Shown one piece after another: positions 7,351-14,377 of a stretch of 20,806 nt of DNA (its first letter is position 1; every line of letters starts with the position of its first letter). The notes beneath the pieces were generated by a model. The model was not told the DNA's origin, ran no database searches, and saw only the letters and a list, made by a program, of their open reading frames with translations. The DNA comes from CAYVOX01 sp964453035 (lineage in GTDB: Bacteria > Chloroflexota > Anaerolineae > Anaerolineales > Anaerolineaceae): assembly GCA_964453035.1 (NCBI GenBank), contig CAYVOX010000046.1, positions 1 through 20,806 of the forward strand, written 5' to 3'. Position numbers and translations under genes: made by a program.

Positions 7351-9014
7351 TGATGAGCTCAAACCGCAGCGTTGTGGTGATTACCCATGCTCCCCAGATA
7401 GACTATATGCGGGATTATGTTTGCCTGCCGCGCGAGTACGGCACGCCAGGGTACGATGACCGGGCAGATGTGAGGGCTATCCGGGCAGCGGTTTTTGAAA
7501 GCCTGCAGAAGCTGGATGCTGAGATTGGTTTTACGGCTCGGCTGCGCGGGCGGCGGGTCCTCCTCAAGCCAAACCTGGTGACTGTCTTCCACAACCTGGG
7601 GATGCAGGAGCGCGACTACCCCGAATCGACCGATCCGCGCGTGATTGATGCCGTGGTATTGTTCCTGCAGCAGTTTACAACCACCATTTCCATCGTTGAA
7701 TCCTCCGGTAGGGGGATGCCGACGCGAGTTTCCTTCCAGATTGCCGGCCTGGACCGGCTTGCCAGGCTGCGAAAGGTGGAACTGGTGGTGCTGGAGGAGC
7801 AATCCACCGACCGCTACCTGCTGCCGCAAGCCCGGGTGATGCGCGAGATGGTCATCCCGCGCGTTTTCTCGGAGGTGGTGAGGGGCGAGGCGTTTTATAT
7901 CTCCATGCCGAAGATGAAAACCAACCTTTACACCGGCGTGACGCTGGGATTTAAGAACGCCATGGGGGTGCTGGCTTATAACCTGAGGCAGCGCAACCAC
8001 AACCATGCCATCGACCAGAAACTGGTGGATATTCTCCATCTCATCAAGGCGGATTTAACCCTGATTGACGGGATTGTGGGCGGGGAAGGCAACTGCCCGG
8101 CGCCCGTGCAGCCCGTTCAGAGCCGGGTGGTGATTTGCGGCAACCACAGCGTTGAGACGGACCGGGTTGCCGCCCGCATGATGGGCTTTGTGCCGGAAGA
8201 CATCCCCCTGATTCACCTGGCGGATGAGAACGGCTTTGCCGACCCGGGGGTAAAGGTCATAGGCGAGGAAAGCGTTGTTGCTTATCGCCCGGCGGATGCC
8301 TCCCTGTTTGGCGACTGGATGAAGGAGAATTTTCCAAAGGTCAGGGTGCTGATCGGGCACCATATGGAGGGTTCTCCGCTGCCTGCAAGCGATGGGACGT
8401 TTGACCGCGCCGGGTTATGTGCGCTGGAAGGTGTTTGCCGCGGGGGCTGCCTGGCAACCACGCGGTACGGTTTTGATATGCTCTATCACGAGGGCAAAAG
8501 ACGCGACTTCCAACTGACGGTAATAATTGGCGGCGGGGTGAGGCATAAGGATGAGGTTTTTTATTTCGGCCGTGATGGAGTGGCTTACACCGCTGCTGAC
8601 ATTGCCCGTCTGCCGGGGAAGAAGGCTGTCATTGGCACGTGCGCTGCGCCCCTCAAACCGCTGGTTGACCGTTACGTGGAGGGCTGCATGCCATTCCCCA
8701 ATGCGCCGCACATGGTTCTTCACCAGCTCAGCGGAACGTTCTGCGCGGTGATGTCGCCGCGCAACCGTTACCTCTTGCCGGCATTGGTTACCACGCTTGC
8801 AGGATGCGAAAAGCGCAAAGCGCTCATCCAGTCCGGTCAGCGTATTGATATTCCTCTGCACCACGAGAATAAGTTGTACGCTACTCGTGAATTTAGCGAG
8901 AGCGAGCAGCAGCTACCATATATCTATGAGCCCTTTGCGCCGCTCAACCAGCAGGAAATCGCGCAGCTCTGCGCGGCTGAAAACCGCAACGTGCTGGCGA
9001 CGTTCAATCCCTGA
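7350..9014 (+). CDS. DUF362-domain protein with cysteine-bearing C-terminal extension
   Basis: The 554-aa protein is recognised as DUF362 family, of uncertain biochemical role but often found with FeS proteins. The DUF362 part (about residues 5-320) has LLKPNLV (about 72-77), VESSGRGMPT, SMPKMKTNLYTGVTLGFKNA (about 185-205) and LIDGIVGGEGNCP. The last 230 residues are an addition I do not recognise. They hold a C-x5-C-x3-C group (about 357-367) and two more cysteines (about 431 and 446, the latter in EGCMPFPNAPH), which might ligate a cluster or metal. Three in-frame starts lie together (GTG 7347, ATG 7350, ATG 7353). I chose 7350, where TGATG links it to the ferredoxin stop. It is the last gene of the xdhC-AOR-ferredoxin unit and ends 8 nt from the convergent histidine kinase gene. 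Confidence 0.88.
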   Translation: MMSSNRSVVVITHAPQIDYMRDYVCLPREYGTPGYDDRADVRAIRAAVFESLQKLDAEIGFTARLRGRRVLLKPNLVTVFHNLGMQERDYPESTDPRVIDAVVLFLQQFTTTISIVESSGRGMPTRVSFQIAGLDRLARLRKVELVVLEEQSTDRYLLPQARVMREMVIPRVFSEVVRGEAFYISMPKMKTNLYTGVTLGFKNAMGVLAYNLRQRNHNHAIDQKLVDILHLIKADLTLIDGIVGGEGNCPAPVQPVQSRVVICGNHSVETDRVAARMMGFVPEDIPLIHLADENGFADPGVKVIGEESVVAYRPADASLFGDWMKENFPKVRVLIGHHMEGSPLPASDGTFDRAGLCALEGVCRGGCLATTRYGFDMLYHEGKRRDFQLTVIIGGGVRHKDEVFYFGRDGVAYTAADIARLPGKKAVIGTCAAPLKPLVDRYVEGCMPFPNAPHMVLHQLSGTFCAVMSPRNRYLLPALVTTLAGCEKRKALIQSGQRIDIPLHHENKLYATREFSESEQQLPYIYEPFAPLNQQEIAQLCAAENRNVLATFNP

Positions 9015-9022
9015 GGTAAATT

Positions 9023-10408
9023 CTAGGCAGGGGCCGGGTCAAAAGCGAGTGTAAAGGTTGTTCCCCGGCCTTTTCCCTCAGATTGTGCGCTAATTGTGCC
9101 GTTCTGGGCTGTGACCAGGGCTTTGCAGATAGCCAGTCCCAACCCCATTTTGCCCTGCTGGCTACCCCGTGCTTTATCTGCCTGGTAGAACCGGTCGAAA
9201 ACAAATGGCAGGTCTTCCGCTTCAATGCCCGTTCCCGAATCGATAATTTTAAGTAGCACCCGGTCTTTATCTTCCGTTATCAGTCTTATGGAGCCTCCGG
9301 CCGGGGTGTAACGCAGGGCGTTTTCAACCAGGTTTTTAAGCACCTGCAGCATGCGTCCTTCATCCACCAATATTTCTGAGGAGGAGTGCGCATCCAGAAT
9401 CAACTCAATGCCCTGGCGGGCAGCAATGGGCTGAAAGGATTGGCAGGTGCGTTCCATCAGGGCTGCAACATTAACCGGTTGAAGCTGGATATCCAACCCG
9501 TTAGCCTCAACCTGGGTGAGGGTGCTCAGGTCGCCCACCAGGCGGCGCAGATGGTCAATCTCGGTCTTGATAATCTCGATGCGCTGAGGGGTAAGTGCCA
9601 CCTCGCCTGCCTCCAGCATCTCCATGTAGCCAGAAATCACTTGCAGTGGGGTGCTCAGGTCGTGGGTGATATCAGCCGTCAGGCGCTTGCGCTGCCCGTC
9701 GGCGCGGGCCAGGTCGGCGCTCATCTGGTTAAAGGTTGCGGTGAGCTGTCCCAGCTCATCCTGCGAGGTGACCGGCACCTGCTGCTCCAGGTTGCCGCTG
9801 GCCAGGGATTGAGAAGCCCGGGTGAGCCGGCGAATGGGTTTAAGCAGGTTGTTGGAGAGGATGAAGCCCATCACCACCGCCACCAGGATGCCTGCCAGGG
9901 CGGCTAAAGTGATCGCGAGGGTGGTGCGCTGTAGAAAGAGTTCCTCTTCGGAGCTGAGTTTAAATTGCAGTTGCGTATCGGGCAAGATCCAGGCGATTGT
10001 TTTACCATCCACATTGACCGGGGTGGCCTGGGTTAGTTTTTCCCGGGGCACCACCTGCCCGACGTCATATCCGATGGTGGGCAGCAAAGCGCGGTATTGC
10101 TCGTCCACCAGTCCCAGGATGGCGCGTGTATCGCGCTGCTTGGGGGGCTTTTCCTGAACGGGGAGTGGAGCTGGGTTGTTATCGCCGCGCTGCGAGCGGT
10201 TGTAAGAGTCGATGAAGCCTTCCATGGTGGCATGGTTGGCATAGTACGTCTCAACGTTTTCCTTTAGCAGCGCGACCTGCTGCTCCACCACCAGGCTCAT
10301 CAAAGATTGCCCTGAGGTCAGCCGGATGAGCGCGGAGACCACCACAACGGTGATGAGCGCCACAGCCAGGAAGGAAAGGATGAGCTTTCTTTTGAGTGAA
10401 TGTTTCAT
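9023..10408 (-). CDS. Sensor histidine kinase, membrane-bound, HAMP type
   Basis: The 461-aa protein senses a signal at or outside the membrane and phosphorylates the neighbouring response regulator. Membrane segments at about 8-30 and 162-186 flank an extracytoplasmic region of about 130 residues that I cannot assign to a named sensor fold. A HAMP linker (about 187-235) leads to the dimerisation/phosphoacceptor helix with H249 in ADITHDLSTPLQ. The ATPase domain has the N box (LVENALRYTPAGG), the G1 box (IDSGTGIEAEDLPFVFDRFYQ) and the G2 box (GLGLAICKALV). All catalytic motifs look intact. Its ATG overlaps the response-regulator stop by 4 bp (ATGA), so the two genes are cotranslated. The 3' end meets the convergent DUF362 gene. 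Confidence 0.96.
   Translation of the reverse strand: MKHSLKRKLILSFLAVALITVVVVSALIRLTSGQSLMSLVVEQQVALLKENVETYYANHATMEGFIDSYNRSQRGDNNPAPLPVQEKPPKQRDTRAILGLVDEQYRALLPTIGYDVGQVVPREKLTQATPVNVDGKTIAWILPDTQLQFKLSSEEELFLQRTTLAITLAALAGILVAVVMGFILSNNLLKPIRRLTRASQSLASGNLEQQVPVTSQDELGQLTATFNQMSADLARADGQRKRLTADITHDLSTPLQVISGYMEMLEAGEVALTPQRIEIIKTEIDHLRRLVGDLSTLTQVEANGLDIQLQPVNVAALMERTCQSFQPIAARQGIELILDAHSSSEILVDEGRMLQVLKNLVENALRYTPAGGSIRLITEDKDRVLLKIIDSGTGIEAEDLPFVFDRFYQADKARGSQQGKMGLGLAICKALVTAQNGTISAQSEGKGRGTTFTLAFDPAPA
9032..9074 (+). terminator. Possible terminator of the xdhC-AOR-DUF362 unit
   Basis: GGCCGGG (9032-9038) and CCCGGCC (9064-9070) pair perfectly over 7 bp and are followed by TTTT in the plus direction. 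This is the right place and orientation to end the plus-strand operon, although it lies inside the 3' end of the convergent kinase gene. The 25-nt loop is long for an intrinsic terminator, hence the low confidence. Confidence 0.35.
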
Positions 10409-11094
10409 TCCACAGCCTCAATAAAACGGTAGCCGATTCCAAACACGGTTTCAATGTATCTGGGTTGGTCAAGGTCATCTTCCAGCTTCAGGCGCAGGTT
10501 GCGGATGTGAATCTTGAGGGTCACCTCCGAGCCCGTGTAACCGTTTTCCATCAGGTGCATGCTCAGGTCTGCCCGCCGGATGACCTCGCCCGGGGATTGC
10601 ATCAACTTTTCCAGAATTTGGAACTCCAGCGGGGTCAATTCAATGACCTGTTCATGTTTTTTAACCTCGTGCCGGGAGCGGTCGAGCGAGATGGCGCCGA
10701 CCACCAGGCGGGATGGCGCGGCTTCACGGGGGGCTGCGCGCCGCAGCACTGCGCGCATACGCACCAGCAGTTCGCGCAGGCGGAAAGGCTTGGTGATGTA
10801 ATCATCTGCGCCCAGGTCAAAGCCGCGGATGATATCGGCTTCCTGTTGTCTGGCGGTAATCATGATGACGGGGATGCTGGATTCACGCCGCAGGTGGCTG
10901 ATAAACTGGTAACCATCCATATTGGGCATCATGATATCCAGCAAAACCAGGTCGGGGCTTGAACTTCGGACGATATTCAACCCCTCGCGTCCGTCTGAGG
11001 CGGTCAGGACCTCAAAATCCTGGCTGCTCAAGTAATCGCTGAGCAGCAGTTGCACATTGCGGGTATCATCCACAACCAAAATCTTCCGACTCAT
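10405..11094 (-). CDS. OmpR/PhoB-family response regulator
   Basis: The 229-aa transcription factor is the cognate partner of the adjacent kinase. The receiver domain (1-118) has the acidic pair D9/D10, phosphoacceptor D53 (LVLLDIMMPNMDG), T80 and K102 (ITKPF). The winged-helix DNA-binding domain (about 130-227) has ELTPLEFQILEKLMQSPGEVI and the closing VFGIGYRF. OmpR-type regulators bind direct repeats as head-to-tail dimers; see the GGTATAG repeats upstream of this gene and of the lipoprotein gene. No ribosome-binding site precedes the ATG; instead a TATAAT lies only 6 nt away, suggesting a leaderless mRNA. Confidence 0.96.
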   Translation of the reverse strand: MSRKILVVDDTRNVQLLLSDYLSSQDFEVLTASDGREGLNIVRSSSPDLVLLDIMMPNMDGYQFISHLRRESSIPVIMITARQQEADIIRGFDLGADDYITKPFRLRELLVRMRAVLRRAAPREAAPSRLVVGAISLDRSRHEVKKHEQVIELTPLEFQILEKLMQSPGEVIRRADLSMHLMENGYTGSEVTLKIHIRNLRLKLEDDLDQPRYIETVFGIGYRFIEAVE

Positions 11095-11100
11095 AACTTA

Positions 11101-11106
11101 ATTATA
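11101..11106 (-). promoter_or_regulatory. -10 box for a leaderless response-regulator mRNA
   Basis: On the minus strand, a perfect TATAAT is followed by 6 nt and then the ATG of the response regulator. Transcription would start at or next to the A of the ATG. No Shine-Dalgarno sequence is present between box and start codon, and no good -35 is evident. A second, longer transcript from further upstream is not excluded. Confidence 0.5.
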
Positions 11107-11174
11107 GCCAATCTGGTGTGCCCTTGAGGTTTTTCCAATCATACCTTCGGTTGGCTGCCGGGTTGTTTAATTCC

Positions 11175-11181
11175 GGTATAG
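11175..11181 (+). promoter_or_regulatory. Single GGTATAG site upstream of the response-regulator gene
   Basis: The 7-mer GGTATAG lies about 80 bp before the response-regulator start, in the same orientation as the tandem pair before the lipoprotein gene at 13214-13231. It might be a half-site for autoregulation. Read on the other strand, CTATACC could instead be a weak -10 box. One copy alone could be chance. Confidence 0.3.
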
Positions 11182-11224
11182 AGCCTTATGCGCCGTTCAC
11201 GGGGAAGGGCATCCCCCAACAAAG

Positions 11225-11253
11225 CTGAACCTTCTGCCAGGCAGAAGGTTCAG
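11225..11253 (-). terminator. Long hairpin after the lipoprotein gene (probable terminator)
   Basis: Two perfect 14-nt inverted arms (11225-11238 and 11240-11253) flank a single centre base. Read on the minus strand, the hairpin lies about 30 nt past the stop of the carbohydrate-binding lipoprotein gene and is followed by CTTTGTTG, a poor T-tract. It most likely ends that transcript before the response-regulator promoter region. The core CTGCCAGGCAG recurs at 18128-18138. Confidence 0.55.
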
Positions 11254-11283
11254 TGAAGAGCGGCACGTTGTGCAGGGCTGTGG

Positions 11284-13119
11284 TTAGCGCATCCTGCTCT
11301 GGCTGCCGATCATGGTGACCGCGCTGGAAACCGTGAAGCTGGAGAGTTTGGTGCCGCCGCTGTAAGCGGCTTGCTGGTACAAGCCATCCACCATTGTGCC
11401 CGAAGCGCTCCCGCCGGTGTAGATATCGTAGGAGGTGCCCTTCACCAGCTGGGGCGAGGCTAACACGACCGACTGGAACTGGCGGGTGGGGGCGAAGGTG
11501 AGGATATCTTCACCCTTGCTGTTTTGAATGTGGAAGATTGTGCCGGCTTTCAGTGTTGAGGTCATATTGACCAGGACGGAATTGATGGTGGAACTGGTGC
11601 CCGGAGCCTGGGCCATACCCGAGCTGCCCGCCGCCACCAGCCAGCCGCCTTTCATGACAAACCCGCGGTCATAATCCAGTGCGCCGTTGTTATTTGCCGT
11701 TGGACCAATCACAATCAGGGTACCATCGGTCATTTCCACCGCGCCGTTGATGTCAATCCCATCGCCGAGCGCATCGACGAAGATGTAGCCGCCGTTGATG
11801 TAGAGCGTATTGTTGCCGGTTGAGGTAAACGTATCCTGCCTGCCGGGTCTGCCGCCGGGCGCCATGCCGGAGCTATCTACCCCGCCTGCGATGTTGATGC
11901 CGTCGTCGCTGGCGACGACATGGTAGGTGCCGCCGTTGAGGGTGATGATGGCGCTCTCAATGCCCTCGTAGGATCTGGTGATTTGAAATTCACCACCGTT
12001 GATTTCGATGGAGGTGTTGGCGTGAATGCCGTCATCGCCGGTTGCGATGTTAAAGGCACCGTTATTGATGACAATGGTGCCGTTTGAGTTGATGGCGTCA
12101 TCGGCGGCGTTGATATTGAACGTGCCGCCCTCGATGATGACACCCACCACAGCGGAGAGTCCCTTGGCAGAGGTGACCGAATTGGCGCGCACATTGCTGC
12201 CACCGCCTGAGGTGAGCGTCAGGCTGCCATCCAGCACGGTGATCATCGTTTCTGCCTGGATGGCGTTGCCGCCAGCGGTGATATTGAGCACGCCGGCTTC
12301 AACGGTGATAAAACCTTCGGAAGCATCTTCGGCATTATCGGCCTTGAGCCCGTCACCTCTGGCGTTCACCGTGACCGTACCGCCTTTGATCTCGATAGAG
12401 TCTTTACCGCGGATGCCGTCATCCGCAGCCGTGACGGTAAGGGTGCCGCCTTTGATGTTCAGGTCGTCCTTGCTGGCAATGCCATCATTAAAGTTGCCGT
12501 TGACGATTAAAGAGCCGCTACCGGTGATGGTCAGGTCTGTTTTGGCAAAAATCGCAGCGTTGGGTTCATCCACCGTCGAATCCACAAAAAAGTATTTCGA
12601 CCCGTCGGAGATGACGTTCTTCGCGGCTTCGGCCAGCTCGATGACCATCTTATCGGCATTGATGACGTAGATGGGCGAGGTTGATGTGTTGGTGATGTTG
12701 ACCCCGTTCAGGATCAACTTGACGTCATCGGCATCCCCGGCATCCACCACAATCTGTCCGTTGGAAAGCGTGCCGGCAACGGTGTATGTGCCTGCGCTGG
12801 TGATGGTGACCGTGCTGCCTTTAACTTCCGCGCCGGTGCCGTTCACGGTGATGACCCCGCCGCTCAATGTGATGGATGCGGCATTCTTGGTGGAGGTATC
12901 CTCGTTGGGTTGATCGGAGGATTTGGTTGCGGCGGCTGTGGCCCTGGCGGTTGCCGTGGCTTTAATGGCAGCCTGGGCGGCGGAAGGCGTGGCTGTGGCT
13001 GCTTTGATGGCGGCTGTGGTCTGAACTTTGCTGGTGGCCGTTGAGGTGGTGGCTGGTTCACTTGTGCATGCCGTTAGCGTCAGGATAAGGATGAGGACAA
13101 GAAGGAATACTTTTTTCAT
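11284..13119 (-). CDS. Lipoprotein with Cthe_2159-like (DUF4353) carbohydrate-binding beta-helix
   Basis: This is an exported, membrane-anchored protein of 611 aa. The signal peptide MKKVFLLVLILILTLTAC ends in a lipobox (LTAC, lipidated C18). Next comes an Ala/Thr-rich low-complexity stalk (about 19-75), then repeats of one strand-turn pattern ending in D-D-G-I-like turns (NDGIASKDD, DDGIRGKDS, GDGLKADN, DDAINSNG, DDGIHANTS, YEGIESA, DDGINIAG, GDGIDING). This is the signature of the right-handed beta-helix family typified by Clostridium thermocellum Cthe_2159, which binds cellulose and pectin-like polymers with calcium. A longer in-frame start exists at 13203, but the chosen ATG has GGAG 7 nt upstream and begins a perfect lipoprotein signal. 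It sits alone behind the two-component genes, with phased GGTATAG repeats about 95 bp upstream. The ligand is not deducible. Confidence 0.9.
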   Translation of the reverse strand: MKKVFLLVLILILTLTACTSEPATTSTATSKVQTTAAIKAATATPSAAQAAIKATATARATAAATKSSDQPNEDTSTKNAASITLSGGVITVNGTGAEVKGSTVTITSAGTYTVAGTLSNGQIVVDAGDADDVKLILNGVNITNTSTSPIYVINADKMVIELAEAAKNVISDGSKYFFVDSTVDEPNAAIFAKTDLTITGSGSLIVNGNFNDGIASKDDLNIKGGTLTVTAADDGIRGKDSIEIKGGTVTVNARGDGLKADNAEDASEGFITVEAGVLNITAGGNAIQAETMITVLDGSLTLTSGGGSNVRANSVTSAKGLSAVVGVIIEGGTFNINAADDAINSNGTIVINNGAFNIATGDDGIHANTSIEINGGEFQITRSYEGIESAIITLNGGTYHVVASDDGINIAGGVDSSGMAPGGRPGRQDTFTSTGNNTLYINGGYIFVDALGDGIDINGAVEMTDGTLIVIGPTANNNGALDYDRGFVMKGGWLVAAGSSGMAQAPGTSSTINSVLVNMTSTLKAGTIFHIQNSKGEDILTFAPTRQFQSVVLASPQLVKGTSYDIYTGGSASGTMVDGLYQQAAYSGGTKLSSFTVSSAVTMIGSQSRMR

Positions 13120-13213
13120 ATTTAAGCTCCGGTAATAAATTCTCAAGTTTTTTGACTGCAGCGGTTTGGATGCCTTGAGTTGTTTCGATTCTATGAAATC
13201 CACGCCTCAAGCG

Positions 13214-13231
13214 GGTATAGAATTGGTATAG
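13214..13231 (+). promoter_or_regulatory. GGTATAG-AATT-GGTATAG direct repeat upstream of the lipoprotein gene
   Basis: Two identical 7-mers (13214-13220 and 13225-13231) are separated by 4 bp, giving an 11-bp period. That is the half-site spacing expected for head-to-tail dimers of OmpR/PhoB-type regulators. It lies about 95 bp upstream of the lipoprotein ATG, where an activator site would fit. On the minus strand the repeat reads CTATACC twice, so one copy could also serve as a weak -10 box. Confidence 0.45.
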
Positions 13232-13286
13232 GATCTACTGAGGGTTCCACCTACCCAAAAAGGTGAATATAGATGCGCTGAAAGTC

Positions 13287-13778
13287 TCATAGGAAGGCTT
13301 TACTTGGAAAGTAAGGCGTTCCAGGTTCTTCTGGAATGACTCTGCACTTACCGTTCAGAACCCGAAGCGCCAACCATTTGCACCATGGCTCAAATGGCTC
13401 GGTGAAGGATAGAATTTCATCCAACGAAAAATAGGCAGCTCGATCGGTTTCCACTCCATCGGGCGTGGGATCACCGGACTGTGCCTGGCACGCAAATATG
13501 ATGCCTGCCCCCCCGGGCGTTGGTAGATTTTGAATTCCTAACAAACCTTCAAGGGTGGCTGTAATTCCGCTCTCTTCGACTGTTTCCCGCAAGGCGGCAG
13601 CTTCTGGCGTTTCACCATCATCAACGAATCCCCACGGGATGCTCCACATTCCGGAAAGCGCATGCCCCCTGGCCTGTCGAACAAACAAGATTCGCTGTTG
13701 ATGGATAACCACTGCGCCCACGCAAATCACCATTTTGGGCGGCCAGGGGGATATTTGCTGGCTGGTTGTCTGGATCAT
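13287..13778 (-). CDS. NUDIX hydrolase
   Basis: NUDIX enzymes cleave nucleoside diphosphates linked to another group X. The 163-aa protein has a complete NUDIX box at residues 50-72 (G-x5-E-x7-R-E-x2-E-E-x-G-I: G50, E56, R64, E65, E68, E69, G71), with the metal-binding glutamates intact. The preceding strand (VICVGAVVIHQQRILFVRQ) is typical of the fold. An ATG also exists at 13787, but its purine-rich stretch abuts the codon, while the ATG at 13778 has AAAGGA 8 nt upstream, so I prefer 13778. The gene stands alone. A 14-bp palindrome lies 17 nt before the start. The substrate cannot be predicted from the sequence. Confidence 0.9.
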   Translation of the reverse strand: MIQTTSQQISPWPPKMVICVGAVVIHQQRILFVRQARGHALSGMWSIPWGFVDDGETPEAAALRETVEESGITATLEGLLGIQNLPTPGGAGIIFACQAQSGDPTPDGVETDRAAYFSLDEILSFTEPFEPWCKWLALRVLNGKCRVIPEEPGTPYFPSKAFL

Positions 13779-13794
13779 TGCTCCCATCCTTTCA

Positions 13795-13808
13795 AATCAG
13801 ATCTGATT
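13795..13808. promoter_or_regulatory. Perfect 14-bp palindrome before the NUDIX gene
   Basis: AATCAGATCTGATT is a perfect dyad 17 nt upstream of the NUDIX start codon, overlapping where its mRNA leader would begin. It has the size of a repressor operator. No bound regulator can be named. Confidence 0.35.
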
Positions 13809-13932
13809 GCTTGATAAAAGAACAGGGAATTGCTCAAACTGTAAACGCTAACTGGTCCTAACTGCCACTGTTTCTTCCCAGATTTCAATGAAAGAATCTT
13901 TCCGGGATGAGAAGAAGCACATCGCGGGTTGC

Positions 13933-13955
13933 ATTTCATCAATTGAAATTATAAT
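13933..13955 (+). promoter_or_regulatory. Candidate promoter with dyad for the DUF1294 gene
   Basis: A perfect TATAAT (13950-13955) is preceded at 15 bp by TTGCAT (13929-13934). The spacer is short, so the -35 assignment is weak. The inverted arms ATTTCA (13933-13938) and TGAAAT (13944-13949) fill the spacer and could form an operator. Two further small dyads, TTTCAATGAAA (13883-13893) and GAAAGAATCTTTC (13890-13902), lie upstream in this divergent region. Confidence 0.35.
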
Positions 13956-13993
13956 CAGCAAAAAGGTTATATTACGCCATACAGGATAAGGAT

Positions 13994-14257
13994 ATGCTGA
14001 TAAATTATCTCGCTGCTGCCAGTGCTGTGACCTTCGTCATCTGGGGGTTTGATAAATTCAGAGCTGCCACCGGCGGCTGGCGGGTGCCTGAGCGCTGGCT
14101 GTTTGTTTTAACGATTTTTGGCGGGGCGTTTGGGGCGCTGGCGGGGATGCTGCTCTTCCGGCACAAGACGCGCAAGCCGGTTTTCTGGCTGATGGTGGGC
14201 GGCATGTGCGTGGTTCACGCCCTGGCTGCGATCTTCCTTGCGGGTAAAAGCCTGTAA
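13994..14257 (+). CDS. DUF1294 family small membrane protein
   Basis: This 87-aa integral membrane protein has about three hydrophobic segments (residues 3-20, 36-53, 65-83). It carries the DUF1294 pattern: DKFRA near the N-terminus, RVPERWL, GGAFGALAGM and FRHKTRKPVFW. The function of the family is unknown. An AGGA element sits about 7-8 nt before the ATG. It is divergent from the NUDIX gene and faces the terminator of the sugar kinase gene, so it is probably monocistronic. Confidence 0.88.
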   Translation: MLINYLAAASAVTFVIWGFDKFRAATGGWRVPERWLFVLTIFGGAFGALAGMLLFRHKTRKPVFWLMVGGMCVVHALAAIFLAGKSL

Positions 14258-14283
14258 AAATAGAGCATCCCAACCACAATATC

Positions 14284-14316
14284 AAAAAACTGGCCCGGTC
14301 ATTTTACCGGGCCAGT
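14284..14316 (-). terminator. Intrinsic terminator of the sugar kinase gene
   Basis: A perfect 11-bp stem (14289-14299 with 14306-14316) closes a 6-nt loop. On the minus strand it is followed directly by TTTTTT (14284-14289). This is a textbook Rho-independent terminator about 60 nt beyond the kinase stop codon. The plus side has no T-run, so it acts mainly on the minus strand. Confidence 0.88.
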
Positions 14317-14377
14317 CGCTTATCTCATCAAATTTCAGACGACGTCATTTTCGTTTTCTTACAAAGGATGTTTCAGC

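Noticed and set aside
12026..12670. Long plus-strand open frame (214 codons) opposite the lipoprotein gene
   Set aside because: It lies wholly inside the repetitive beta-helix gene, and its translation is low-complexity Ser/Pro/Val. No ribosome site or family resemblance is seen; it is an antisense shadow of the repeats.
13248..13265. CACCT/AGGTG inverted repeat after the NUDIX gene as a terminator
   Set aside because: The stem is only 5 bp with an 8-nt loop and no T-run on the minus strand. It is too weak to annotate.
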